Origin: Phytopythium helicoides
Taxonomy: Eukaryota > Oomycota > Peronosporomycetes > Pythiales > Pythiaceae
Direction of reading: 5' to 3'
Assembly (NCBI GenBank): GCA_024867545.1
Contig: JANFNE010000055.1
Coordinates: forward strand, 186,001 to 250,000
Length of the DNA stretch: 64,000 bases
Positions 28,766 to 38,910 of the stretch are shown here, piece after piece. The translations under genes and the position numbers were made by a program. Below the pieces are notes generated by a model. That model saw only the letters and a program-made list of their open reading frames with translations, made no database searches and was not told where the DNA came from. The number at the start of each line of letters is the position of its first letter. Positions within the stretch are counted from its first letter, which is position 1.

Positions 28766-30062
28766 CTGGCAGCAGCTTCGTAGAATCCAAGGCGAGAAAA
28801 ATCGTAAGAGCTCTGTAAATTAGCAAGAGGAATACGAATTTAGAGTTTGAAACTTTTCATCCTCATAAACCTCATAGTTGACAAAGCGACCTGTGCAATC
28901 ATTGCCTTATTGCGAAAATTGTGGGGGCCAGACCAATCAATTATTGTCCCCGTACAATATTGGCAATCCTTCAATAACAATCTTTTTTTGGAAAGGCCAG
29001 TGGCCCAATCTTCTGTGTGTCCTATCCTGCTCCACCGGAAGAATCATCGTTAGAGCTCAACTTGGTGCTGAATTTATCGAGAGTTTGAGGTCTTGCAGAT
29101 TTTGGACAGCTACACCGAGATGTGCTCGTAAATCTCAGGATGGTGTATGTGTGTGAACCGATCTAAGCATTTCTATAGACGAGACCGCCGAGGTGATGTG
29201 CGAATGCCTCTTGCCTTTGGACTATCTGAAGATCTGATGATCCAACACGAAAGGGTTTGATAGCCATATCTTCTGAGCTGTTGATACTAAGAGTTTATTT
29301 AGGGGAAAAAGCGATGTGGTTCAAACAAGTTTTCGATCACTGCATTCGCAATCGTCAACGCCTCAAAGCTCACTGCTGTCCGAACGTCAGCTCGGAGCCG
29401 AAAGAACCGCAACAAAACAGCCACCACTGTTATTGCCACCGAAGCCACTGAATCGATATCCTTCGCTATCTATTTCATCATCACTATCACTGCACCATCG
29501 CCAACACAGCCGCCATCTTATCCTAGTTGCTGCCCGCTCTGCTGAGAGGCCAACTGTGATGCCGTTGCCTTGAGTTGTATCTCCACGTTGCCACTTGGTA
29601 GATCACTGCCAGAGCGAAATCCGCTTTGCCGCCTTGCATCCTGCGATGCATGGGCTTTGCAATTTGCCTAGAGATGGGGATTGAACTTTCTGATATTGAG
29701 AGAGGCTCTTCAAAAGTACGGTACTGTTCATGTGTCTGTAGAGCGGCCACAATACTTGGCGCACATCGTTCAGAAGTGACAAATCGCAAATCCATTTTCT
29801 TTCTTCTCTTGTGTGGACAGGCCGCCTTCTCGAGCAAATCCGTGCGGACGCTCTCGACCTGTAAAGAGCCTACACTGTTGCACTATGAGGATCCCCACAG
29901 CTTCCAAGTCGCAGGACTGGCCATGTCGTAACCGGACGCCATGAGTGCAGTGCGCTCAGAACAGGTCCACAGTCGCCACCGCCACTTGTCCATTTGCAGC
30001 GGCGGGCTCAGCACGATCTCCTTAGTCGTCTCCCCCGGTAGGCTAGGACAGACTGGGGCTCG
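28766..30062. other. Intergenic, upstream of the 30063 gene
   Basis: About 1.3 kb with short frames only (64-104 codons, several with non-ATG starts). Nothing is recognised. The proximity of the hAT remnant suggests some of it may be transposon-derived. Confidence 0.4.
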
Positions 30063-31340
30063 ATGGGGCCTCAGCGATTCCAGACCAACCCGTATCCAGA
30101 CCTCTACCTCTCCGAGAATGACCGAGAACAGCTCCTAGAGCTAGCCAATGCGTTCATCGAGGAACACTTCCGCAAGTACGAGAGTTATGTGGTCGAAGAC
30201 AAGCGCAAGGTGGACGAGTCCCGCTGGAAATACCTCAAGTCGAAGGACGATCTGCACATTTACGCCGACCGCGAGTCCATCGGGAAGGAGTATCTGACAA
30301 CCTGGGATCCTTCAGCCACCTCGTTGCCCCGAAAGCTGAGCAACGTCATTCGAGGTTCAAAGAGTACGAAGGGCAAGGAGCTTCCCGTGATCCTGAGCGT
30401 CGGGACATTCGTCGGACAGCTTGAAGATGTAATGTTTGGTCTCGTGAATCCGACCCAAGATGTGATGCGGGTCAAGGCATCGTACGTGAACGATTTCCAA
30501 GACGGAGCTGTGCTCGCGACGATCGTGGAGCCCACGGTTGCGGACCCGTATCGTTCAGTGCTCGTGAAGTGGGTGCAGATTGATTTGCCTTTGGGATCCA
30601 CTAGTATCGTCAAAAACCGAGATTTTGTGTACCTGGAGGCAACTGGAATCTTGCACTTTGCCAACGGTGACCGCGTCGGCTATCACTTCCTGCACTCGAT
30701 CGACTTTCCTCAGACACCTCCTCTTCCTCGACGACAACGCGCAAGCTATTCCATTTGCGGTTTCTTTCGACAGATTGATGCCAATTCAGTCGACAATTAT
30801 GCAGGAGGCACAGTAGACCCTGGTGGAGAGCTGCCAAACTTCATCTTGTTGACTGTCGCGGCACAAGCCATGCTTTCAGCAAACAACTATGTGTATTGCG
30901 GTCAAATCAAGAAGCTGTCATGGATACTGCAGAAACGGCAGGCGTTCAATCGCGCCAACCCTCGAGTGCGCAACTCGGATGCCTGCGTCAATTGCTCACG
31001 CAAGCTGTCTGGAAAAAGTCTTGGAGCGATTGGCAAAGGTGTGTGCCGGATCTGTTTCGGATGCGTGTGTCGCTCTTGCCGAGTTCCGAAGCGAATAAGC
31101 TTCATTGCTCCAGATAGCCGGTTGATCCAGCGCAAGATCGACTTTTGCGCCATGTGCGTGGGCGAGACGACCAAGATGAGCGCGCTGGAGGCTGCACGCG
31201 ATCAAGCATCAGGATTTGGTGCATATGACATCTTTGACAGCTCTAACTCCGAGACGCTCTCCGAAATGTCGTTCAGCTTCTCCAACCAAGAGCCAGCCGG
31301 GTACAGTAAGAGTGAGTCGCGAGCAGCTGGTGAGGTTTGA
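30063..31340 (+). CDS. START-like / FYVE-like protein (group E)
   Basis: 425 residues, ATG at 30063 (MGPQRFQTNPYPDLYL). START-like motifs are canonical. The zinc cluster is C308/C311, a 16-residue linker, CRICFGCVCRSC and FCAMC. The tail SNSETLSEMSFSF is followed by an extra charged extension (ending SRAAGEV) not seen in other members, so the motif here is not terminal. Several DNA blocks are identical to the 23448 gene while blocks between them have diverged (for instance the region around codons 80-115), giving a mosaic. It is followed at 456 bases by the next group E gene in the same direction. Confidence 0.92.
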   Translation: MGPQRFQTNPYPDLYLSENDREQLLELANAFIEEHFRKYESYVVEDKRKVDESRWKYLKSKDDLHIYADRESIGKEYLTTWDPSATSLPRKLSNVIRGSKSTKGKELPVILSVGTFVGQLEDVMFGLVNPTQDVMRVKASYVNDFQDGAVLATIVEPTVADPYRSVLVKWVQIDLPLGSTSIVKNRDFVYLEATGILHFANGDRVGYHFLHSIDFPQTPPLPRRQRASYSICGFFRQIDANSVDNYAGGTVDPGGELPNFILLTVAAQAMLSANNYVYCGQIKKLSWILQKRQAFNRANPRVRNSDACVNCSRKLSGKSLGAIGKGVCRICFGCVCRSCRVPKRISFIAPDSRLIQRKIDFCAMCVGETTKMSALEAARDQASGFGAYDIFDSSNSETLSEMSFSFSNQEPAGYSKSESRAAGEV

Positions 31341-31796
31341 GGCGTTCACGTACACGTTATGATTCTATGTTCGTATAATGTCAACTTGACGGCCTCTCGT
31401 CGTGATGAGAAGTCAGTCGCGCAAAACTCTTTGGCTCCACTGCTTTGAGCACCTCGCCCCGTTGTGCTTTCGCGCCACTCAACCCGTTAAATCGTTGACG
31501 CGTCGACCTGATCATCTCGATACCCCACCAGCTGTAATTCGGTGCAGGCAAGATTCGTGACCTGCTAAGCAGTTTGCCTGTCCCTGCTCGCACCACCCTA
31601 TCGCATTATCGCATCCTATGCTGTGCTATCGTGTGGGTGTGGCTGTGTTGTTTGTTTAACACGAGCCTGACTAGCGAATGGACTGCGTGGCTTATGGTCG
31701 ACTAGCGACGATAGACTGACTCGACTCCAAATCACTTTTGCTTTCGCGCGCACCTTCGCACTTGGTCCGACACAAGCGGCAGCAACAACGACCACT
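31341..31796. other. Intergenic between two group E genes
   Basis: No gene. The 3' end carries an initiator-like element (next entry). A 71-codon minus-strand frame at 31381-31596 is not supported. Confidence 0.5.
31732..31746 (+). promoter_or_regulatory. Oomycete initiator-like element
   Basis: tcacttttgctttcg resembles the oomycete initiator plus flanking promoter region and lies about 50 bases before the ATG at 31797. Consensus-based only. Confidence 0.45.
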
Positions 31797-33038
31797 ATGG
31801 GACCCAAACGATTCCTCACCAATCCATACCCGGGTCTACAGCTCACAGAGCTCGACCGAGAGAAGCTCCTGGAGATCGCCGATACCCTGGTTGAGGAGAG
31901 CTTCCACAAATACGAGCAGTATGAGGTCGTGCACAAGCGCAAGGTGGACGAAGCGTGCTGGAAGTACCTCAAGTCGAAGGACGACCTGCATATCTACGTT
32001 GACCGCGAGTCGATCGGTCAGCAGTATCTCTCAAAGGCCGAAACCAGCTCTTCATTGCAGCGGAAGATGAGCCGCACCAGCCAAGCAACCAATTCGGTGT
32101 CCCCTGAAGGAATGCTTCTGAAACAATTGAGCGTCGGGACTTTCGCCGGTCAGTTCGACGACGTCATGTTTGGTATTGTCAATCCGACGCAGGATATCAT
32201 GCGCGTAAAGGCCTCATACGTCGACGACTTCCAGGATGGCGCAGTGCTCGCAACGATCATCAAGCCGACGATCGAAGACCCGTATCGGTCGGTGCTCGTC
32301 AAGTGGGTCCAGCTCGACGTGCCGTTCGGAAGCACGAATCTCATCAAGAACCGCGACTACGTCTTCCTGGAGGCAACTGGCATCCTCCACTTCGCCAACG
32401 GAGACCGCGTGGGCTATCACCTCATGCATTCGCTTGACTTCCCGCAGGCACCTCCTCTTCCAAACCGCGTGCGCGCGAGTTTATCCATCTGCGGCCTCTT
32501 TCGTCAGATCGACGCCAACTCGGTCGACAACTTCGCCACGTGCACGACCAGCCCAGGAAGCAGCGTGCCCATCTTTCTCCAACTCGCGGTGTCCGCGCAG
32601 GCGCTGCTGTCCGCAACCAACTACGTGTACTGCGGGCACACGAAGAAGCTATCTTGGATTCTCCAAAAGCGCCAGTCTTCTCACCGCACCAATCCTCGGA
32701 TGAGCAGCTCGGGAGTCTGTGTCAACTGCGCGCGCAAGCTGTCTGGAAAAAAACTTGGAGCAATCGGCAAAGGTGTGTGTCGCATCTGTTTCGGCTGCGT
32801 GTGTCGCTCCTGCCGCGTTCCGACGCGAGTGAGCTTCATCACACCCGACAATCAGTTGATCCAGCGCAAGATCGACTTCTGCGCCATGTGCGTGGGCGAG
32901 GCGACCAAGACGAACGCAATGGACGCCGCTCGAGATCAAGCGTCCGGATTCGGCGCGTATAACGCCTTGGACAGCTCCAATTCTGATACGGCGTCCGAGG
33001 ATTCTCGATTTTCGCACCGACTGCGGGCGGAAAACTGA
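31797..33038 (+). CDS. START-like / FYVE-like protein (group E, altered DPGG loop)
   Basis: 413 residues, ATG at 31797 (MGPKRFLTNPYPGLQL). Motifs include FDDVMFGIVNPTQD, KASYVDDFQDGAVL, KNRDYVFLEATG and GYHLMHSLDFPQ. The almost universal DPGGD/E segment is replaced by TSPGSSVP, a change that may affect the lipid-binding part. Zinc ligands are C308/C311, CRICFGCVCRSC and FCAMC. The tail keeps SNSDTASEDSRF but loses the hydrophobic-aromatic end. Silent positions are more GC-rich than in the 23448/30063 pair, so it has not been homogenised with them. Confidence 0.92.
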   Translation: MGPKRFLTNPYPGLQLTELDREKLLEIADTLVEESFHKYEQYEVVHKRKVDEACWKYLKSKDDLHIYVDRESIGQQYLSKAETSSSLQRKMSRTSQATNSVSPEGMLLKQLSVGTFAGQFDDVMFGIVNPTQDIMRVKASYVDDFQDGAVLATIIKPTIEDPYRSVLVKWVQLDVPFGSTNLIKNRDYVFLEATGILHFANGDRVGYHLMHSLDFPQAPPLPNRVRASLSICGLFRQIDANSVDNFATCTTSPGSSVPIFLQLAVSAQALLSATNYVYCGHTKKLSWILQKRQSSHRTNPRMSSSGVCVNCARKLSGKKLGAIGKGVCRICFGCVCRSCRVPTRVSFITPDNQLIQRKIDFCAMCVGEATKTNAMDAARDQASGFGAYNALDSSNSDTASEDSRFSHRLRAEN

Positions 33039-34373
33039 AGCGGGCGACTGATCTGCCGCTGCTTCAATGAAGACGCCACGCGGCACGATTTCACATTTTC
33101 GGCTCTCGCCAGTGCGTCACGTCTTCAGGTTACATCAGCGAGCGAGGAAATCACGCAAACCTCAACGAGTGGGAAAATCGATCGACTGGCCCGAGGTCAG
33201 GCGCGATGCTGCGAGCCTGGAAGGATCGAGTGCGGGCGGCTGACGGAGGTTTGGCGGTGGCACCAGCGGTGGCGACACTGTGGGAGGGCGGCGGCATGAC
33301 CGCGGAGGAACCGCCCGCCGCCAGACCTGGGTCTGCAATACCGACGCTATGCTAGCGTTGTTTTTGTATCATATATATGATTTTAGAGGTTGTATGAGAT
33401 GCTTTATTTATCATATAAACTACTATATTATGTAGATTACTATTTTCAAGAGGTCTCAGAAAGCCGCTCGTCCTGGCTGTACGCTCGCTTGGTCCGGCTT
33501 TCGTTCAAGCGTTGAGGAGACCGTGCTTCGCCACCTGATTTTCCAAGCCAGGACGAGTGATGGTAAAGTCACGCTCCTCTCCACGTCAAGTCCGGCTGTT
33601 TCCGCTCCTAAATCCACCTTTTATACAAACTAAAAATCCATAGAAAAGCCAATATAAAGAACTCGTCTTCATGTTACTATTGTGTAGATGAGCATGACAC
33701 CGTCTAATTCCTCACTGAGCTCCATCTAAAGCAACCGGAGCCCTTGTCTAAATCCATGTTTGCGATAGTGGGACAGATTAGCTGTTCTCGTCGACATCGC
33801 AGTCCTGACCCCTCGTGCGCAACCCATTGATAACACATATCAGTAAGTTCTTCGTCCAAATAGATAAAAAGCACTGACTTAAAACTAGTAATCATGTCAC
33901 GCGCGACTCGGTCTCCGCGAGTGTCCGCACGCCACTCCTCCTCAACTCAACTCAACTCGGCCACCGCTTGCTTGCTCGCTCCTCGCTTCGCTCGGCGCCC
34001 GATCCATCTCCTGGCTTCTCCCATCACGCCCCATGCGTTCACTCGCTCAAAGCTGCAAGCACTGACCGACTTGCAGCACGGCAAGACCATAGAGAGAGAG
34101 AGAGAGAGTGAGAGAGCTCGCCCGTCCTCATTCTCAGCCTTGGCACCTGCAGCTGACTGGTGGCCGTCAGTGTTGCACACTTGAGTCCCGGTGCACTCTG
34201 TCTGCACAGCCGTCAAACGTCCGGCGGAGTTGAGTGGGAGCCTACTCTACATCGGGAGCAAGAGCGGTCCACGCCAGCAGACTCATTCCTCGATTGCACC
34301 CGATCAGCGCTCGACATCGGGTGAGCCTACATCGCTGCCTCCCGTCGAGTCGCAGCACTCGCATCGAATCGGA
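33039..34373. other. Intergenic with AT-rich island, inverted repeat and (AG) tract
   Basis: Contains a GC-rich segment (to about 33350), then an AT-rich island with a 14-base palindrome (atcatatatatgat, 33368-33381), and a 12-base inverted repeat (ctcgtcctggct at 33467-33478 with agccaggacgag at 33546-33557) that might mark a small non-autonomous element. A 63-codon minus-strand ATG frame (33704-33895) is unrecognised. Confidence 0.45.
34091..34116 (+). repeat. (AG) microsatellite
   Basis: Nine AG units, one TG interruption, then three further AG units, in the upstream region of the 34374 gene. Confidence 0.9.
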
Positions 34374-35690
34374 ATGCCAACCATGACCAAGCGGTTTGCC
34401 AACCCGTTCCCGACGCTGTGCATCAATGACACGGCCGCAGCCGAGCTCGAGCACCTCGCCGGCGTTTTCGTGCGCAACCACATCGCCGAGTACGAGCGCT
34501 TCCGCGCCGACTGCCACGGCCGAGTCGACGAGACGCGCTGGAAGTTCGTGAGCGAGCTCGGCGACTGCCGCGCGTACGGCGAGCGCCGCGGTGCCAACTC
34601 GTCCACGGCCCCCGGCTCCGACTACGCCGTGCACACCGACACGCCCGTGGCCGATCTGCCGACGATCCTCGTGACTGGCACCATCGATGGGGACCTCGAC
34701 GACACCATCTACGGCTACATCTGCCCGACGCTCGACATGATGCGCATTAAGACTGCGTACGTCGACGACCACCTCATCGGTGCCCACGTGCTCGCGACGA
34801 TCGTCAAGCCCACGCCGAGCGACCCGTTCCGAGCGCTGGTAGTCAAGTGGATGGAGAAAGGTCAGCGTGCAGCGGTCCGCGCCGTCGTCAAGAACCGTGA
34901 CTTTGTGTACATGGAGTCTACCGGCACTGAAATGCTGCGAAATGGCGAGCGTGTGGGCTACCAGCTCATCCACTCGGTGCAGTTCCCAGAGACACCCGCG
35001 CTCGATACATGCACTCGTGGCAACATGTCCATGTGTGCCGTGTACCGACAGAAGGACGCCAGGACCACCGAGGTATTCATCAAGGGGTTCCTCAACCCCG
35101 CCGGAGGTCTCATGCGGTCGCTCGTGTTGCGATCAGCTGCACAGGCACTGCTATCAGTTTCCAACAACGCGCACTGTGCACAGATGAAGAAGCTCGTGTG
35201 GTCTATTCGTCAGCATCGAGCTCTCGACAAAATGCAGGGAGATGAGAGCGGAAGCAACAGCATCAGCAGCAGCAGCAGCAGCGACCGTGGTAGTGGTTCA
35301 GCCGTGTCCAACGAAACGGGCTCAGAATCTTCAACAGACCGGCTCAACTGCGGCGGATGTGGCCAATCTGCGCACAACAGCAGCATGCCGACAGTACTCC
35401 TGGCAGGCGGCAAGAAGAGGCACCAGCGACGCCGCACTTGCAAGGTTTGCTACAATCATGTGTGCTCCAATTGCCGCCAGCAGCACACGCTCTACTTTAT
35501 GCTGCCAGACCGCAGGCTAGTTCGGCAAGAAGTGAGTTTCTGCCCTAGCTGTGTGGAAGAGGCCATGGCAGTCAAGACTTTGGTCGTCGCACGAGACGAA
35601 GTCCAGTTCAGCGACCTCTACAATTGGAGCGATGCGTACGCTAGCTCTTCATCAGGCAACGAGCTGACATTCGTGGACGATCTGAATTGA
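34374..35690 (+). CDS. START-like / FYVE-like protein (group F, long linker)
   Basis: 438 residues from the ATG at 34374; a second ATG at 34383 (MTKRFANPFP) has the better family match and may be the true start. The frame extends upstream only to a GTG at 34191. The START-like part has the group F variants LDDTIYGYICPT, KTAYVDD, KWMEKGQRA, KGFLNPAGGLMRS and CAVYRQ. After it comes a serine-rich insert (about 285-320, partly encoded by AGC repeats). Zinc ligands are C326/C329, a 26-residue linker (longest here), C356/C359/C364/C367 and C390/C393. The knuckle is preceded by basic residues (RRRTCKVC), the closest approach in this array to a FYVE basic patch. It ends in ELTFVDDLN. Confidence 0.92.
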   Translation: MPTMTKRFANPFPTLCINDTAAAELEHLAGVFVRNHIAEYERFRADCHGRVDETRWKFVSELGDCRAYGERRGANSSTAPGSDYAVHTDTPVADLPTILVTGTIDGDLDDTIYGYICPTLDMMRIKTAYVDDHLIGAHVLATIVKPTPSDPFRALVVKWMEKGQRAAVRAVVKNRDFVYMESTGTEMLRNGERVGYQLIHSVQFPETPALDTCTRGNMSMCAVYRQKDARTTEVFIKGFLNPAGGLMRSLVLRSAAQALLSVSNNAHCAQMKKLVWSIRQHRALDKMQGDESGSNSISSSSSSDRGSGSAVSNETGSESSTDRLNCGGCGQSAHNSSMPTVLLAGGKKRHQRRRTCKVCYNHVCSNCRQQHTLYFMLPDRRLVRQEVSFCPSCVEEAMAVKTLVVARDEVQFSDLYNWSDAYASSSSGNELTFVDDLN

Positions 35691-36168
35691 ACACATACCC
35701 GGTAGTTGAGGCTGTAGTTTGGATGGAGTAGGAAAGATATTATAGGATATCAAGATTGTACTTTGGCTTTGAAACTTGCTTTGAAAGTCTTTCGTGTTGC
35801 ACCTGGGCGATCTGAAGCAGACGTTGCCTTTACAGCCCAGATCCAGCGAAGCCAGTTTTCATTCCATGTCAACAAAAGCGATCACAAATCGTTTTGAAGT
35901 CAGGAATCGCTTTGATTGTTTTCGATGGGCACAGTTGTTTGATGAATGTTGCCGAGACAAAAACAAATGTTGTCATTTGTGACTTCTTCAGGAATTGAGG
36001 GCCATTACTCAGCATGCTGCTTCCCTAACTACTGAAGCAAGCAAAATCTCATGAACAAGTTGACACTGCAATACGCTGAAACCAAATGGGAATGCATTAT
36101 TACACGTCACTTCATACGAGGAAAATCCAGCGACAGAATATCGACATAACACTACTGAGCTTCTATCG
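35691..36168. other. Intergenic between convergent group F genes
   Basis: Common 3' flank of two convergent genes; nothing recognisable. Confidence 0.5.
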
Positions 36169-37416
36169 CTAGTAGCGGTTGTCATAGCTGGCGTTCGAAT
36201 AGTACGACGCGAGTGAACCAGTCGGGGATGAGCTGCTGGTGCCCGAGCGGGTTTCGCCAGATGCGTAGCCGCGGAACGAGTCCTTCGACAGGATCTCATC
36301 ACTGGAGACCGTGAAGGCGCTTGTAGTGACCACCTTGGTAAAGCAGCGGGTGCAGAATGCGATGCGCTGCTGGATCAAGTCTCGGTCAGGGCCAAAGAAA
36401 CTCAGCGACTTGCGGATGCGGCAAGAGCGGCAGATTGGCAGAAAGCATAGGCGGCAAGTTGTCGAGCGCGACCCAAGCATCGAGCGTTTGCTGCACACGA
36501 CGCACATATCTCGGTTCACAGCAACGGCGCCAAGAACGGCGCGACCATGAGCGGCGTGGTATTCATTGTGGGTCGTGTTGCGACGCTGACGACGGCGACG
36601 GATGGCCCACGCCAGCTTCTTAAGCTGAGCCGTGTATACGTTCTTCCACACAGACACCATGACCTCGGCGGCCGACTTGATAACCACTGCACGATAGACG
36701 CCGCCAGCAGGGTCGAGGTATCCACGCATGAAGAGCTGGACGACGTTGGGAGCGACCTGGCGGTAGATGCAGCACATGGACATGTTGCCACGCACGGTCT
36801 CGCCGCCAGGAGCCTCGCCAATCTGTGGGAATTGCACTGAGTGCAGCAGCTGGTAGCCAATCCGCTCGCCCGAATGCGCGAGTGAGGCGACTCCCGTCGA
36901 CTCGAGGTAGACAAAGTCGCGGTCCTTGACGAGCTGGCGGACGAGCGAGGAACGGCCCTTGACGGCCCATTTGATGGAGAGACATCGGAACGGGTCGGCC
37001 ACGGACGGTTCAACGAGCGAGGCTAGCACAGCGGCGTTGATGAGATTGTCCTCGACGTAGGACGTCTTGATGCGCATCGAGTCGAGCGTCGGGTTGGCGA
37101 CACCATACATGACGTCGTCAAGGTCTCCGACGATGGTTCCGACGGCAAGCAGCATGGGCAGGTCGGCGGCTGGGTCCGCTCCGATTGGGATGCGGCCGGC
37201 ATGACCCGGACGCTCCTGGTACACGTGCACGTCGTCGCGGGACTTGACATGCTTCCATCTCGAAGGGTCCACGAGGTTGCTGCCCTTGGCTTGTTGCAAG
37301 TGCTGCGCGTACAGCGCGACGCACTCGTCCACGAGCGTCTGACTGAGGTGCTCGAGCTCGTGCTCCTCGTTGATGCCGAGGTTGAGCGGCGGGAACGGGT
37401 TGAGGAACTTGGCCAT
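36169..37416 (-). CDS. START-like / FYVE-like protein (group F)
   Basis: 415 residues from the ATG at 37416 (MAKFLNPFPPLNL). The same frame stays open to an ATG at 37698, which would add 94 residues including a 14-alanine tract from a GCA repeat; the family suggests the shorter start. START-like motifs are LDDVMYGVANPT, KTSYVED, KWAVKGRSS, VKDRDFVYLESTG, GYQLLHSVQFPQ and MRGYLDPAGG. Zinc ligands start at C305/C308, with a short 12-residue linker, then CRLCFLPICRSC and FCTRC. The tail is rich in Ser, Tyr and Asn (ending YDNRY) and lacks the DDLN ending of other group F genes. Confidence 0.9.
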   Translation of the reverse strand: MAKFLNPFPPLNLGINEEHELEHLSQTLVDECVALYAQHLQQAKGSNLVDPSRWKHVKSRDDVHVYQERPGHAGRIPIGADPAADLPMLLAVGTIVGDLDDVMYGVANPTLDSMRIKTSYVEDNLINAAVLASLVEPSVADPFRCLSIKWAVKGRSSLVRQLVKDRDFVYLESTGVASLAHSGERIGYQLLHSVQFPQIGEAPGGETVRGNMSMCCIYRQVAPNVVQLFMRGYLDPAGGVYRAVVIKSAAEVMVSVWKNVYTAQLKKLAWAIRRRRQRRNTTHNEYHAAHGRAVLGAVAVNRDMCVVCSKRSMLGSRSTTCRLCFLPICRSCRIRKSLSFFGPDRDLIQQRIAFCTRCFTKVVTTSAFTVSSDEILSKDSFRGYASGETRSGTSSSSPTGSLASYYSNASYDNRY

Positions 37417-37455
37417 GACTGTCGAGCTGCTGCAGTTGCTGTTGAGCGGATGGCG

Positions 37456-37500
<45 letters not shown>

Positions 37501-38910
37501 CTGGTGCAATTGCACAGTGAGCGGTCGGACCGCCCTGACACCCGCACGCCCCGGTACTGCACCCACTGGCCTGTGTACCGTGACATTTCGCGTCCTGCGT
37601 GGCACGCCACGCCAAACGTTGACAGTGTCATCTCTACCGGTAAAAGTAGGAGCATCTCGATTGTGTCGTCGACGTCTGCAATGGAGCCTTCGGTTCATCC
37701 CATGTGGCCCACCAGGTGACCTGATGGCGGCCGGAGACTGTGGCGCCCGTGGTTTGTACCGTAAAGTGCAGTCGGTGCAACCAGTTGAGGTGTTGCAATC
37801 CCAAGTGACGTCAGCGACAGCCGAATCCTATTATATCAGTGCGGATCCGTGGCCGCCGCTGGCGAAGAAGAGTTGACGCATTGCTTTTGCCGCGGTCGCG
37901 GTCTCGGTCTGACCACCACAGCGCCATTTGTTGATCCCCGTAGTTGTTGACCGCATGTCACCCGCTCTCTCTCCTTCTCTCGATCGGACGGCAGTTGATG
38001 GTCGCCCATGGGCCCTGCTCTCTGCGAGTACTCCACGAGTACTGTACAAAGCAACCCCACGCGTGCATGCCACTGTGTCACAGCGCCCTCGGCTCCAAAC
38101 GGCTCCATTGCGGTCGTCGAGATGACTGCACACATCTGAGAATGGCTCAGGCGAGTTCAACTCGGCGGCTCGAGAGTCTCAAGATGCACGTGATGGCGAC
38201 GGCACCGTCTGCGGGAAGGATCCAGCACCGTCCAGACAGGACTGCGACCACTAGCAGCGAACACGATGGACACGTGGACCGCGAGCTTGGGTCGCGGCGT
38301 CTCGTTTGGCCCTTGAGGATCGTGTGATGGCCTTCAACGGTTTCGTCACGACCGAGCAAAGGAGACTCGCTGCGCATGCTCTCTACGACGCATCCGCCAG
38401 CTCAGCGCAGCCAGGTTCACCTCAAGTTGTAACGGAGCGACCAAACATGCGGCTTGATTCATGAATCTGCCGCGACTCCAGATGGTCTCCGAAGTGGCCG
38501 GATCACCATCAGCTCCAGCACCAACAGGAACGTGAGCAAATGGAAAGAAACCGTTGGCGTAATGCCCGCAGGCGCCCACTGTCATCTCCATCACTCCGTC
38601 GTCACCACTCAAACCAACGAGCGAGGCCCACCATCGAGACGAGCGGACGCACAAACGTCGGACTTCAACTTTCACATCATGTACACCACACCATGTCTAT
38701 CTGAAGTTGTGTGCGCCACACCATCTCAGACGATCTTCCAATCTCTCACATACATGAAGCTACGAGTATTTAATATTACAGTTCATTTTAATATCAATAC
38801 TTAAAAATACGTCATTCATTATGTTTCATATATTTAGTTTCGAGGTAACTCAGGGCCGCTTGGCTGTCGCGAGAAGCGCGTCACAATCCTCTCACCACCT
38901 CTCGACGCTC
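37417..38910. other. Divergent intergenic region with CTG repeat
   Basis: About 1.5 kb between the minus-strand group F gene and the plus-strand small secreted protein, so probably two promoters. It contains the (CTG)14 tract, AGTACT inverted words near 38025-38045, and an AT-rich stretch at about 38760-38835 ahead of the secreted protein gene. Long open frames on both strands near 37020-37880 are shadows of GC-rich repeats. Confidence 0.5.
37458..37499 (+). repeat. (CTG)14 trinucleotide repeat
   Basis: Fourteen uninterrupted CTG units (GCA alanine codons if the upstream ATG at 37698 on the minus strand is used). It lies 42 bases upstream of the preferred start of the group F gene, so it is either in its 5' leader or encodes a poly-alanine tract. 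Confidence 0.95.

Noticed and set aside
37023..37719. Open frames around the CTG repeat giving poly-Gln, poly-Ser, poly-Cys or poly-Ala
   Set aside because: Every frame of a trinucleotide repeat is open; only the frame joined to the 36169 gene was kept, as a possible extension.
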